Source: SSC3 sp963769585 (GTDB lineage Bacteria; Actinomycetota; Actinomycetes; Propionibacteriales; Nocardioidaceae). From it: a stretch of DNA of 64,000 nt. This document shows positions 42,938-50,385 of this stretch, piece after piece. The stretch lies in assembly GCA_963769585.1 (NCBI GenBank), contig CAVYMJ010000006.1, positions 310,001-374,000 of the forward strand. Reading direction: 5' to 3'. The position numbers and the translations under genes are program-made. The notes under the pieces were generated by a model. That model made no database searches and was not told the DNA's origin. It saw only the letters and a program-made list of their open reading frames with translations. Within the stretch, counting starts at the first letter, position 1. Every line of letters starts with the position of its first letter.

Positions 42938-44154
42938 TTGGGCTCCGTTCCGTCCACATGTACGTCGATGCGCCCGTCGGCAACGCTGGCCTGCAGCTTC
43001 GCGCCGGGCTTGGTCTGGTCGATGCTGGTCACCACGTGGCCGTCGGCCCCCTGCAGTACGGCGTACCCACGCTCGAGGGTCGCCAGTGGTGACAGGGCGC
43101 GGACCCGAGCGAGATGGTGCCCGATGTCGTCGTGCGCCCGGTCGAGGCGGTGGCCGACACTGCGCCGGGCTCGTTCGACCAGGTCGGTGACCTCGCCCGA
43201 GCGCTCCGCAAGCCCGCCCCGTGGGTCTCCCAGCACCGGTCGCTGCCGTACGGCGTCCAGCTGTCGGACCTCGTTGGCCAGCCAGGTCTGCAGGATCGTC
43301 CGCGCACGGTCGCGCAGCTGGCGGACCCGCTGCGACTCCTCCGCGACGTCGGGGACGACGAGCTTGGCGGCGTCGGTGGGGGTGGAGGCCCGGACGTCCG
43401 CGACCAGGTCGAGCAGCGGGGTGTCGGGTTCGTGACCGATCGCCGAGACCACGATCGTCCGAGCCTGGTGCACGGCGCGGACCAGGCCCTCGTCGGAGAA
43501 CGGCAGCAGGTCCTCGATCGACCCGCCGCCCCGCGCGATGACGATGACGTCGACCTCGGGGTCTCGGTCGAGCTTGCCGAGCTGCTCCATCACGTCTCGG
43601 GCGGCGTTGGTGCCCTGCATCGCGGCGTACGCCACCTTGAAGCGAACCGCGGGCCAACGCTTCCGGGCGTTCTCCAGCACGTCGCGCTCGGCGGCCGAGG
43701 AGTGCGCGGTGATCAACCCGACCGTGTGGGGCAGGAAGGGGAGGGGCTTCTTACGCTCGCGGGCGAAGAGCCCCTCGGCGGCCAGCAGCTGACGACGTCG
43801 CTCCAGCCTGGCCAGCAGCTCTCCCAGCCCGACCATGCGGATGTCGTCGGCGTACAGGCTCAGCGTGCCCCGGTTGGCGTAGTACGACGGCTTGGCGTGG
43901 ATCACCACGCTGGCGCCCTCGACCACCGGCGGGTCCGCGGAGTCGAAGAGCTGCCGTGAGCAGGTGACGCTGAGCGAGACGTCGGCGACCGCGTCGCGAA
44001 ACGTCATGAAGACGGTGTTCATGCCCTGCCGGCGGCTGACCTGCGCGATCTGGCCCTCGACCCAGACCGCGCCGAGGCGGTCGACGTACCCGGAGAGGAG
44101 GTTGGCGATCTGCCGGACGGGGGCCGGTTTCTCGGGGCTGGTCTGCAGGGCCAC
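42934..44154 (-). CDS. xseA: Exodeoxyribonuclease VII large subunit
   Basis: A 406-residue catalytic subunit. The N-terminal OB domain includes VWVEGQIAQVSRRQGMNTVFMTFRD; the catalytic core has LPHTVGLITAHSSAAERDVL, VDVIVIARGGGSIEDLLPFSDE and SAIGHEPDTPLLDLVADVRASTPTDAA; a helical C-terminus follows. GTG 44154 is chosen because TAGTCT lies 7 bases upstream; the alternative GTG 44178 would lie within 15 bases of the ispH start on the other strand. Confidence 0.92.
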   Translation of the reverse strand: MALQTSPEKPAPVRQIANLLSGYVDRLGAVWVEGQIAQVSRRQGMNTVFMTFRDAVADVSLSVTCSRQLFDSADPPVVEGASVVIHAKPSYYANRGTLSLYADDIRMVGLGELLARLERRRQLLAAEGLFARERKKPLPFLPHTVGLITAHSSAAERDVLENARKRWPAVRFKVAYAAMQGTNAARDVMEQLGKLDRDPEVDVIVIARGGGSIEDLLPFSDEGLVRAVHQARTIVVSAIGHEPDTPLLDLVADVRASTPTDAAKLVVPDVAEESQRVRQLRDRARTILQTWLANEVRQLDAVRQRPVLGDPRGGLAERSGEVTDLVERARRSVGHRLDRAHDDIGHHLARVRALSPLATLERGYAVLQGADGHVVTSIDQTKPGAKLQASVADGRIDVHVDGTEPK

Positions 44155-44161
44155 GCCTCGG

Positions 44162-44167
44162 AGACTA
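44162..44167 (-). promoter_or_regulatory. -10 box of leaderless xseA promoter
   Basis: TAGTCT on the minus strand lies 7 bases before GTG 44154 and decides the start chosen for xseA. Confidence 0.5.
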
Positions 44168-44179
44168 ACTGGCTCCACC

Positions 44180-44185
44180 TACAGT
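44180..44185 (+). promoter_or_regulatory. -10 box of leaderless ispH promoter
   Basis: TACAGT lies 6 bases before ATG 44192. Only 37 bases separate the start codons of xseA and ispH, so their promoters face each other back to back. Confidence 0.5.
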
Positions 44186-44191
44186 TGGGGT

Positions 44192-45199
44192 ATGAGTGCC
44201 GACCTAGGGATGCCCCCTGTCCTTGCCGCAGACGATGCCGAGCGCGCCGTGCTGCTTGCTGCGCCGCGCGGCTACTGCGCCGGCGTGGACCGCGCGGTGA
44301 TCACCGTGGAGAAGGCCCTGGACCTGTACGGCGCCCCTGTCTACGTGCGCAAGCAGATCGTGCACAACAAGCATGTCGTCGCCAACCTGGAGTCCCGGGG
44401 CGCGGTCTTCGTCGAGGAGCTCGACGAGGTCCCCACCGGCGCCACCGTGGTCTTCTCCGCCCACGGGGTCTCGCCGGCGGTGCACGAGGATGCTGCCCAG
44501 CGCGGGCTCAAGACGATCGACGCGACCTGCCCGCTGGTGACCAAGGTCCACCACGAGGCCCGCCGCTTCGCCAGCGACGACTACGACATCCTGCTGATCG
44601 GACACGCCGGTCACGAGGAGGTCGAGGGTACGGCGGGCGAGGCCCCCGAGCACATCCAGCTCGTCCAGACGCCCGACGACGTCGACGACGTGGTGGTGCG
44701 TGACTCGTCGAAGGTCGCCTGGCTATCCCAGACGACCCTGTCGGTGGACGAGACCATGGCCGTGGTCCGCCGCTTGCGGGAGCGGTTCCCCGAGCTGCTC
44801 GACCCGCCGTCGGACGACATCTGCTACGCCACCCAGAACCGCCAGATGGCGGTCAAGGAGATCTCCCCTTCGGCGGACCTGGTGATCGTGGTGGGCTCGC
44901 GGAACTCGTCCAACTCGGTACGGCTGGTCGAGGTCGCCCTCGAGGCCGGCGCCAAGGCGTCGTACCTGGTGGACGACGCGACCGAGATCCAGGAGGCCTG
45001 GCTGGACGGGGTCTCCACGGTGAGCGTCTCGTCCGGAGCCTCCGTCCCGGAGGACCTCGTGGACGGTGTGCTGGCCTTCCTTTCCGAACGCGGCTACCCC
45101 GACGCCCAGGCGGTGCACACCGCTGAGGAGTCGCTCATCTTCGCCCTGCCGCCGGAGCTGCGCAAGGACATGCGCGCCGCCGAGCTGGCGAACGGCTAG
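44192..45199 (+). CDS. ispH: 4-hydroxy-3-methylbut-2-enyl diphosphate reductase
   Basis: A 335-residue iron-sulfur reductase, the last step of the MEP isoprenoid pathway, giving IPP and DMAPP. The three cluster cysteines are in PRGYCAGVDRAV (near residue 33), DATCPLVTKVHHEA and DDICYATQNRQMAV; the catalytic glutamate region TAEESLIFALP closes the protein. ATG 44192 is fixed by the TACAGT box. Its stop shares CTAG (45196-45199) with the convergent gene. Confidence 0.95.
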   Translation: MSADLGMPPVLAADDAERAVLLAAPRGYCAGVDRAVITVEKALDLYGAPVYVRKQIVHNKHVVANLESRGAVFVEELDEVPTGATVVFSAHGVSPAVHEDAAQRGLKTIDATCPLVTKVHHEARRFASDDYDILLIGHAGHEEVEGTAGEAPEHIQLVQTPDDVDDVVVRDSSKVAWLSQTTLSVDETMAVVRRLRERFPELLDPPSDDICYATQNRQMAVKEISPSADLVIVVGSRNSSNSVRLVEVALEAGAKASYLVDDATEIQEAWLDGVSTVSVSSGASVPEDLVDGVLAFLSERGYPDAQAVHTAEESLIFALPPELRKDMRAAELANG

Positions 45200-45711
45200 A
45201 TCACCCGGCGACCGCGAGCCCGGTCCCGGGGTCTCGCCGTCCGAGTCGGGGAACTCGTCCTGCCACGGGACTCGCCCGTTCGTTGTGCCGGGATGCTGGC
45301 GCGTAGCTTTCCGGCGTTGCGCAGGGCGACCTGACGCACGGCCAGGATCGCGAGCGTCAGGGCGTAGCCGATGAGCAGCGCTGTCACGTGGTGAGCCAGC
45401 CCGGAGACGACCGCCTGCACCATCCCGTCTCGTTCGTCGGCGACCGAGGACCTGTCGAGTACGGCGAGCACCGTGATTGTGCCGGCCATCAGCAGCGGTG
45501 GGAGGACGCCGACCAGGAAGAACTCGGCCGGCCGGATGGCCAGGGCCGCAACCACGCAGACCAGCACGAACGACAGGTCGAAGAAGAGCCCGATCCTTCC
45601 GGCGCTGACCAGGTTGAGCAGGACGACCAGCAAGGCGGCAGTGGCCGACGCACAGCCCACCAGGCGACCCGTGTATCGCCCCTCTTCCCACAACGTGCGG
45701 TTGCCGGCCAC
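45196..45711 (-). CDS. DUF6542-like membrane protein
   Basis: A 171-residue protein with about four hydrophobic segments (for example LVGCASATAALLVVLLNLV and FFLVGVLPPLLMAGTITVLAV) and a basic tail rich in arginine and serine. A protein of this shape next to ispH is usual in actinobacteria and is grouped in DUF6542; the assignment is from memory. Function unknown. GTG 45711 follows TACGTT at 6 bases; GGAAGG in the spacer could act as a ribosome-binding site instead. Confidence 0.65.
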   Translation of the reverse strand: MAGNRTLWEEGRYTGRLVGCASATAALLVVLLNLVSAGRIGLFFDLSFVLVCVVAALAIRPAEFFLVGVLPPLLMAGTITVLAVLDRSSVADERDGMVQAVVSGLAHHVTALLIGYALTLAILAVRQVALRNAGKLRASIPAQRTGESRGRTSSPTRTARPRDRARGRRVI

Positions 45712-45717
45712 CCTTCC

Positions 45718-45723
45718 AACGTA
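45718..45723 (-). promoter_or_regulatory. -10 box upstream of the DUF6542-like gene
   Basis: TACGTT on the minus strand lies 6 bases before GTG 45711. The intervening GGAAGG makes a leadered mRNA also possible. Confidence 0.35.
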
Positions 45724-45774
45724 GAACCGGGGCCAGCCGGGCGGGTCGCGCCACGCCGCAGCCCGACGTCGCCG

Positions 45775-46881
45775 CTAGCCCGCCGGACGCTCCCGGCCCT
45801 CCTCGCCGCCGCCCTCGAACAGGGTCAGCTCGCGCCGCGTCTCTGCCACCGTGTCGAGCAGCTCAGCCGAGGAGAGACTCCTCGGCGCATCCTCGACTGC
45901 CTTGGGACCCTCGAGGTCGGGAGCACCGGGAGAGAGCTCGCGGAACTTCCGCGCCGAGACCAGCACCCGCGACTCGAGTGAGCCGACCGTGGCGTTGTAC
46001 GACGCGACCGCTCCGGTCAGCGACCTGCCGAGCCGGTCCAGGTGGGAGCCCATCGTGCCGAGCCGGTCGTGTAGCTCCACCCCGAGCTCGTGGATCTCGC
46101 GAGCGCGGTCTGCCAGGGACTCCTGGGTCCAGGCGTAGGCCACCGTGCGCAGCAGCGCGATGAGCGTGGTCGGGGTGGCGAGGATGACGTGCTTGCGGGC
46201 GGCGTACTCGAGCAACGTGGGCTCAGCCTCCAGTGCTGCGGACAGGAACGAGTCGCCGGGGACGAAGAGCACGACGAACTCCGGCGTGGCGGGCAGCGCG
46301 CGCCAGTACGCCTTCCCGGCCAGACTGTCGACGTGCTGCCGCAGCTGCCTCGCATGCCGGGACAGCGAAGAGGCGTGCTCCTGCTCGTCGTCGGTGCTCG
46401 TCGCGTCCAGGAACGCGTCGAGCGGCACCTTCGCGTCGACGACGACCTGCTTGCCACCAGCGAGGTGGACCACCAGGTCAGGTCTCAGCAGGCCATCGGG
46501 ACCGTCCAGGGTGTGCTGCTCAGTGAAGTCGCACCGCGCGACCATGCCGGCCAGCTCGACCGCCTTGCGCAGGTGCAGCTCCCCCCAACGGCCACGCACC
46601 TGGGGTCTGCGCAGCGCGGTCGCCAGTCCGGCGGTCTCCCGTCGAAGGGACTCGGCTGTCAGGCGCATGTCGGTCACCTGCTGGCCGAGCTGGCTCTGCC
46701 AGGAGATGCGGTGGTCCTCGAGGTCCCGTAGCTGGTCGTGCAGACGCTCGAGGCTCTCCTTCACCACGGCGTGGTCGGCCACCCGCGCCTCGAGGGCTGC
46801 TACCGGGGCGTGGGCCCGCGCCCACAGCACGCCGAGCGCAATACCGGCGGCAAGGGCGAGTACCACAGCGAGAATCTCCAT
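45775..46881 (-). CDS. rmuC: DNA recombination protein RmuC
   Basis: A 368-residue RmuC-family protein. An N-terminal membrane helix (EILAVVLALAAGIALGVLW) leads to a coiled coil (about residues 30-85), then a nuclease-like domain: VRGRWGELHLRKAVELAGM, LRPDLVVHLAGGKQVVVDAKVPLDAF and ATPTTLIALLRTVAYAW. RmuC limits rearrangements at inverted repeats by an unclear mechanism. Confidence 0.9.
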   Translation of the reverse strand: MEILAVVLALAAGIALGVLWARAHAPVAALEARVADHAVVKESLERLHDQLRDLEDHRISWQSQLGQQVTDMRLTAESLRRETAGLATALRRPQVRGRWGELHLRKAVELAGMVARCDFTEQHTLDGPDGLLRPDLVVHLAGGKQVVVDAKVPLDAFLDATSTDDEQEHASSLSRHARQLRQHVDSLAGKAYWRALPATPEFVVLFVPGDSFLSAALEAEPTLLEYAARKHVILATPTTLIALLRTVAYAWTQESLADRAREIHELGVELHDRLGTMGSHLDRLGRSLTGAVASYNATVGSLESRVLVSARKFRELSPGAPDLEGPKAVEDAPRSLSSAELLDTVAETRRELTLFEGGGEEGRERPAG

Positions 46882-46926
46882 GTCCCCAGCGTGGGGGAGA
46901 CCACCGACAGTTTGTTGTGCTGTCGT

Positions 46927-47697
46927 TCAGTCGAGGTCGACGATGATGGGGGCGTGATCGCTGGCGCCCTTCCCGGCGCGCTCGTCACGGTCGATGAAAG
47001 CGCCCGTCACCCGGGACGCGAACGGCGGCGAGCCGAGGACGAAGTCGATCCGCATCCCCTTGTTCCGCTCGTAGCGCTGGCGGTAGTAGTCCCAGTACGT
47101 GTAGACCTCCGGGCCCGGCGCGTGCGGGCGCACCACGTCGACGTACCCGGTCGTGACGATCGCGCTGAAGGCTGCACGTTCCGGGGGCGTCACATGCGTG
47201 CTCCGCGCGAAGTCCTTGATGTCCCACACGTCTTCGTCCTGCGGCGCGATGTTCCAGTCGCCGACCAGCGCGGTCGGGGTGTCGACCCAGCTCGCGGCGG
47301 CGACATTGAGTGCGTCGAGCCACGAGAGCTTGTACGCCAGGTGCGGGTCGTCCAGGCCGCGCCCGTTGGGGACGTAGAGCGACCACACCCGTACGCCGCC
47401 GCAGGTGGCACCGAGCGCTCGGGCCTCTGCCTTCTCGGCCCAGGCGGGCATGCCCTCGAAACCGACCTGGACGTCCTCGATGCCGACCCGGGAGACGATC
47501 GCGACACCGTTCCACTGGTCATAGCCGACGCTGGCCACGTCATACCCCAGCACCGAGAGCCCCATCGTCGGCCACTGGTCGTCGCGGGCTTTGGTCTCCT
47601 GGAGGGCGAGGACGTCGATGTCGTGCCGTTGCAGCAGCGCCTCGACGCGGTCGATCCGCGAACGGACAGAGTTCACGTTCCAGGTGGCGATGCGCAT
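46927..47697 (-). CDS. xthA: Exodeoxyribonuclease III
   Basis: A 256-residue AP endonuclease/exonuclease of the EEP fold for base excision repair. Motifs: ATWNVNSVRSR at the start, LALQETKARDDQWP, YVPNGRGLDDPH, LVGDWNIAPQDEDV and the C-terminal GASDHAPIIVDLD with the catalytic histidine. ATG 47697 follows TAGGGT at 7 bases. Confidence 0.93.
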   Translation of the reverse strand: MRIATWNVNSVRSRIDRVEALLQRHDIDVLALQETKARDDQWPTMGLSVLGYDVASVGYDQWNGVAIVSRVGIEDVQVGFEGMPAWAEKAEARALGATCGGVRVWSLYVPNGRGLDDPHLAYKLSWLDALNVAAASWVDTPTALVGDWNIAPQDEDVWDIKDFARSTHVTPPERAAFSAIVTTGYVDVVRPHAPGPEVYTYWDYYRQRYERNKGMRIDFVLGSPPFASRVTGAFIDRDERAGKGASDHAPIIVDLD

Positions 47698-47704
47698 GCG
47701 GCCG

Positions 47705-47710
47705 ACCCTA
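47705..47710 (-). promoter_or_regulatory. -10 box of leaderless xthA promoter
   Basis: TAGGGT on the minus strand lies 7 bases before ATG 47697. Confidence 0.5.
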
Positions 47711-47724
47711 GCCGAGGACCGGAC

Positions 47725-48090
47725 CTAGCTTCTGGGGCGAAAACCCGAGCAGAGCAAGCGCAGGTAGACCAGCCGGCCGTCCTGCTCGGTGTAGTAGGCC
47801 TGCTGCTCGACGGTGTGCGGTCCGCCAGGGGTAGCGACGTCGAGGCGGTAGCCCACGCGCTGGATGTCGCCGACAGCTTCACCTACCTCAAGCGCGGCGA
47901 TGCCCTGGATCTTCTTATCCACGCTGAACCAGGTGCCGAAGAAGATGTCGATGAGCTCGTCGAACTCACGGGTCTCCCAGAACTTCCTCGGGGTGAGACC
48001 TTTGAAGTCGATGTCCGGCGCCAGGATCGTGCGCAGAGCCTCGGCGTCTTTAGCGGCCAACGCCACGGCGAATCGTTCGCCCAAGGTCAT
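47725..48090 (-). CDS. SnoaL-like (NTF2 fold) protein
   Basis: A 121-residue protein with the NTF2-like opening ERFAVALAAKDAEALRTILAPDIDFKGLTP and the closing GRLVYLRLLCSGFRP. Such proteins are small cone-shaped barrels with diverse or no enzymatic activity. ATG 48090 follows TACGCT at 6 bases; the open frame to 48228 overlaps the divergent ychF gene and is not supported. Confidence 0.75.
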   Translation of the reverse strand: MTLGERFAVALAAKDAEALRTILAPDIDFKGLTPRKFWETREFDELIDIFFGTWFSVDKKIQGIAALEVGEAVGDIQRVGYRLDVATPGGPHTVEQQAYYTEQDGRLVYLRLLCSGFRPRS

Positions 48091-48096
48091 GCCCTG

Positions 48097-48102
48097 AGCG
48101 TA
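48097..48102 (-). promoter_or_regulatory. -10 box of leaderless promoter for the SnoaL-like gene
   Basis: TACGCT on the minus strand lies 6 bases before ATG 48090. Confidence 0.45.
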
Positions 48103-48143
48103 GCCCGGTGGTCGCCGATTGGGAGCACCACGCTCGCGGGCCG

Positions 48144-48149
48144 TAGACT
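48144..48149 (+). promoter_or_regulatory. -10 box of ychF promoter
   Basis: TAGACT lies 8 bases before GTG 48158; no ribosome-binding site is visible. Confidence 0.45.
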
Positions 48150-48157
48150 CGCCGCCC

Positions 48158-49234
48158 GTGGCACTCACCATCGGCATCGTCGGACTCCCCAACGCGGGCA
48201 AGTCGACCCTCTTCAACGCGCTGACCAAGAACGACGTCCTCGCCGCGAACTATCCGTTCGCGACCATCGAGCCGAACGTCGGCGTGGTCGGTGTCCCCGA
48301 CGACCGACTCCCGGTACTTTCCGGGATCTTCGGCTCGGCGAAGATCCTGCCGGCCACCGTGCAGTTCGTGGACATCGCCGGCATCGTGCGTGGAGCCTCC
48401 GAGGGCGAGGGCCTGGGCAACAAGTTTCTCTCGCACATCCGCGAGTCCGACGCGATCTGCCAGGTCACGCGGGTCTTCCGTGACGAGGACGTCACCCATG
48501 TCGACGGCGAGGTCAACCCGGCCTCGGACATCTCCACCATCCAGACCGAGATGATCCTGGCCGACCTGCAGACCGTCGAGAAGGCGATCCCGCGGCTGGA
48601 GAAGGAGGCGCGGGGGAAGAAGGAGCTGGTAGCGAACCTGGAGGCCGCCAAGGAGACGCTGGCCGCGCTCGAGGCAGGTACGCCGCTGGCCGCGACCAAG
48701 ATCGACCGCTCCCTGGTCCGTGAGCTGATGCTGCTGACGGCCAAGCCGTACATCTACGTCTTCAACTGCGACCACGACGAGCTCTCCGACGAAGCGCTCA
48801 AGGACCAAATGCGGGCGTTGGTTTCGCCGAGCGAGGCGATCTTCCTCGACGCCAAGTTCGAGTCCGAGCTGGTCGAGCTCGACGACGAGGCCGAGGCGCG
48901 CGAGATGCTCGCCGAGATGGGCGTCGACGAGCCCGGGCTCGACGTACTCGCGCGGGTCGGGTTCGACACGCTGGGCCTGCAGACCTACCTCACCGCCGGC
49001 CCCAAGGAGTCGCGCGCCTGGACGATCCGCAAGGGCGCGACCGCTCCCGAGGCTGCCGGGGTGATCCACACCGACTTCCAGCGGGGCTTCATCAAGGCCG
49101 AGGTCGTCTCCTTCGACGACCTGGTCGCCGCAGGCTCCATGAACGCCGCCAAGACGGCCGGCAAGGTGCGTATGGAGGGCAAGGACTATGTGATGGCCGA
49201 CGGCGACGTGGTGGAGTTCCGCTTCAACGTGTGA
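48158..49234 (+). CDS. ychF: Redox-regulated ATPase YchF (Obg family)
   Basis: A 358-residue P-loop NTPase that binds ribosomes and prefers ATP. G1 is GLPNAGKSTL (residues 7-16), G3 FVDIAGIVRGASEGEGLGN, and the non-canonical G4 region FNCDHDE explains ATP preference; a coiled coil and the C-terminal TGS domain (IHTDFQRGFIKAEVVSFDDL, DGDVVEFRFNV) follow. The final codons and stop (49216-49234) are repeated at 57784-57802: an element appears to have inserted here while keeping the gene intact. Confidence 0.95.
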   Translation: MALTIGIVGLPNAGKSTLFNALTKNDVLAANYPFATIEPNVGVVGVPDDRLPVLSGIFGSAKILPATVQFVDIAGIVRGASEGEGLGNKFLSHIRESDAICQVTRVFRDEDVTHVDGEVNPASDISTIQTEMILADLQTVEKAIPRLEKEARGKKELVANLEAAKETLAALEAGTPLAATKIDRSLVRELMLLTAKPYIYVFNCDHDELSDEALKDQMRALVSPSEAIFLDAKFESELVELDDEAEAREMLAEMGVDEPGLDVLARVGFDTLGLQTYLTAGPKESRAWTIRKGATAPEAAGVIHTDFQRGFIKAEVVSFDDLVAAGSMNAAKTAGKVRMEGKDYVMADGDVVEFRFNV

Positions 49235-49283
49235 ATCGGCGTGTTTCCGCAGTTCATAGCGGGGTGACCCCCTCCTAGTCCGC
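49216..49283 (+). repeat. Left direct repeat (attL-like) of the island
   Basis: It contains the last 19 bases of ychF, a diverged 12-base segment, then CCGCAGTTCATAG and GGGGTGACCCCCTCCTAGTCCGC, matching the right copy apart from one extra C. A second AGTCCGCAAGAAG follows at 49288-49300. Confidence 0.8.
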
Positions 49284-49300
49284 ACAGAGTCCGCAAGAAG

Positions 49301-49450
49301 CTAGTTCGAGCGGTCCTGCGGATCGACATTCGGTTTTGCCGAGCGATCCAAGGGTCGGCCCACGGCTACCTGACGAAGTCCGCTCCTGTTCTGGAGATCG
49401 CAGTGCGCCCGCCACTTGCCGTTGGCTCGCTTGGCGATGTTTCCCGCCAT
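49301..49450 (-). pseudogene. Tyrosine integrase remnant, N-terminal codons only
   Basis: ATG 49450 is preceded by AAGGAG and opens MAGNIAKRANGKWRAHCD, the N-terminal strand pattern (KRxNGKWRAR) of actinobacterial phage and ICE integrases. After about 15 codons similarity stops and the frame ends at codon 50, next to the att-like repeat. The catalytic domain with its R-H-R-Y residues is missing, so most of the gene has been deleted. Position and direction (toward attL, downstream of xis) fit the family. Confidence 0.65.
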
Positions 49451-49509
49451 AGTGATGCTCCTTCCAGGATCGCTCCATCGTCTCTCTGAGATCCGACGGT
49501 GGGGCAGGG

Positions 49510-49739
49510 TCAGTGGTGGCTCTGGGGACGGTTGGTCTGCTCGGTGAGCCAGAGGATGAGGTCGGCTCGCCAGTAGCGGACGTGGCGGCCGACCTTGAAG
49601 CTGCGGGGGCCGGCGCCGAGGTGTCGCCAGTCGCGCAGGGTGCCTTCGGGGACGCGGAGGAACGGCAGGCTTCCTGGAGGGTGAGCATCTCGTCGCCGGG
49701 GCTCTGGCGGGGTCGTGGGGCGTTGGGTTGTGCGGTCAT
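49510..49739 (-). pseudogene. Excisionase/AlpA-like HTH gene, frameshifted
   Basis: ATG 49739 has a perfect AAGGAGG. The first frame encodes a proline-rich start and GDEMLTLQEA; the second, one base off, continues FLRVPEGTLRDWRHLGAGPRSFKVGRHVRYWRADLILWL, a typical MerR-like excisionase fold of actinobacterial integrative elements. One base is missing between 49663 and 49667, where five bases stand in place of two codons. The protein would be non-functional unless this is a sequencing error. Confidence 0.75.
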
Positions 49740-49867
49740 TGCGGCCTCCTTTTGGGTGGGTGCCTGGCGACGTTCGTCGCCTGTCGTGATGGGTGGGTGT
49801 CTGTCGTCGAGGGGTACGCGTCCTACGGTGCGCGCTGGGGGGCACCAATTCGCGCCCGTCCTGGCCC

Positions 49868-49931
49868 CGCCCGTCCTAGGGACGGGCGCCCCTCTCAGGA
49901 GGCGTTCTCACAGGTCAGGCGGCGCCCGTCC
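49868..49931. repeat. Alternating inverted repeats CGCCCGTCC/GGACGGGCG
   Basis: CGCCCGTCC (49868-49876) and GGACGGGCG (49880-49888) form a 9-bp hairpin with loop TAG. GGACGGGCGCC (49880-49890) also pairs perfectly with GGCGCCCGTCC (49921-49931), so two alternative hairpins exclude each other. Confidence 0.75.
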
Positions 49932-50008
49932 GAAAGTTCAAGAATTCATCGGGTTGCTCGTCGCCGGTTGTCGCGAACGACCTGTACGCGTTGATCAGCA
50001 TGGGGCGG

Positions 50009-50085
50009 CAGGTTCCCCAGAATCGGGGGAACCTGAGGGGATACCTGCCAGGAGACCTGCGTTTCCGCAGGTCAACAGGTATCCC
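50009..50085. repeat. Cluster of three inverted repeats with an ACCTG core
   Basis: CAGGTTCCCC (50009-50018) pairs with GGGGAACCTG (50026-50035). GGGATACCTG (50038-50047) pairs with CAGGTATCCC (50076-50085), and inside it GACCTGC (50054-50060) pairs with GCAGGTC (50067-50073). All six arms contain ACCTG or CAGGT. Confidence 0.8.
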
Positions 50086-50385
50086 TAAGTCGTTTCTCGG
50101 CGGGCTTGACAAGGTGTTGATTCATGCCGGGTGGGAGGCGTGCGATGAGCTGGGTCTGCCCGGTCCCGCCCTACGGGCCCGGCTCGACGAATTCCAACCT
50201 GGTGCCGAGCCAGACGCCGAGCGACCCGGTCAGCGGCAGCTCGCCTCTGCGGGCCGCCGTCTGCCAGGTCTCCTTGCTGCAGGAGTGAGGTCGGCCGGCC
50301 GGCCTCAGCGTTTTCGGGGGAACGATCGCCGCGCGGGCCGCAGACCGGAATCCGCCGGGATTCGACCGACAGACGACTCCGGTCC

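Larger units (their letters stand above)
49740..50385. other. Non-coding, palindrome-rich stretch of the island
   Basis: No convincing gene lies between the xis remnant and the permease stop. The stretch holds two groups of strong inverted repeats (49868-49931 and 50009-50085). Reading frames such as 49991-50446 (+) show no recognisable domain. It may be what remains of the replication or transfer region of the element. Confidence 0.6.
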
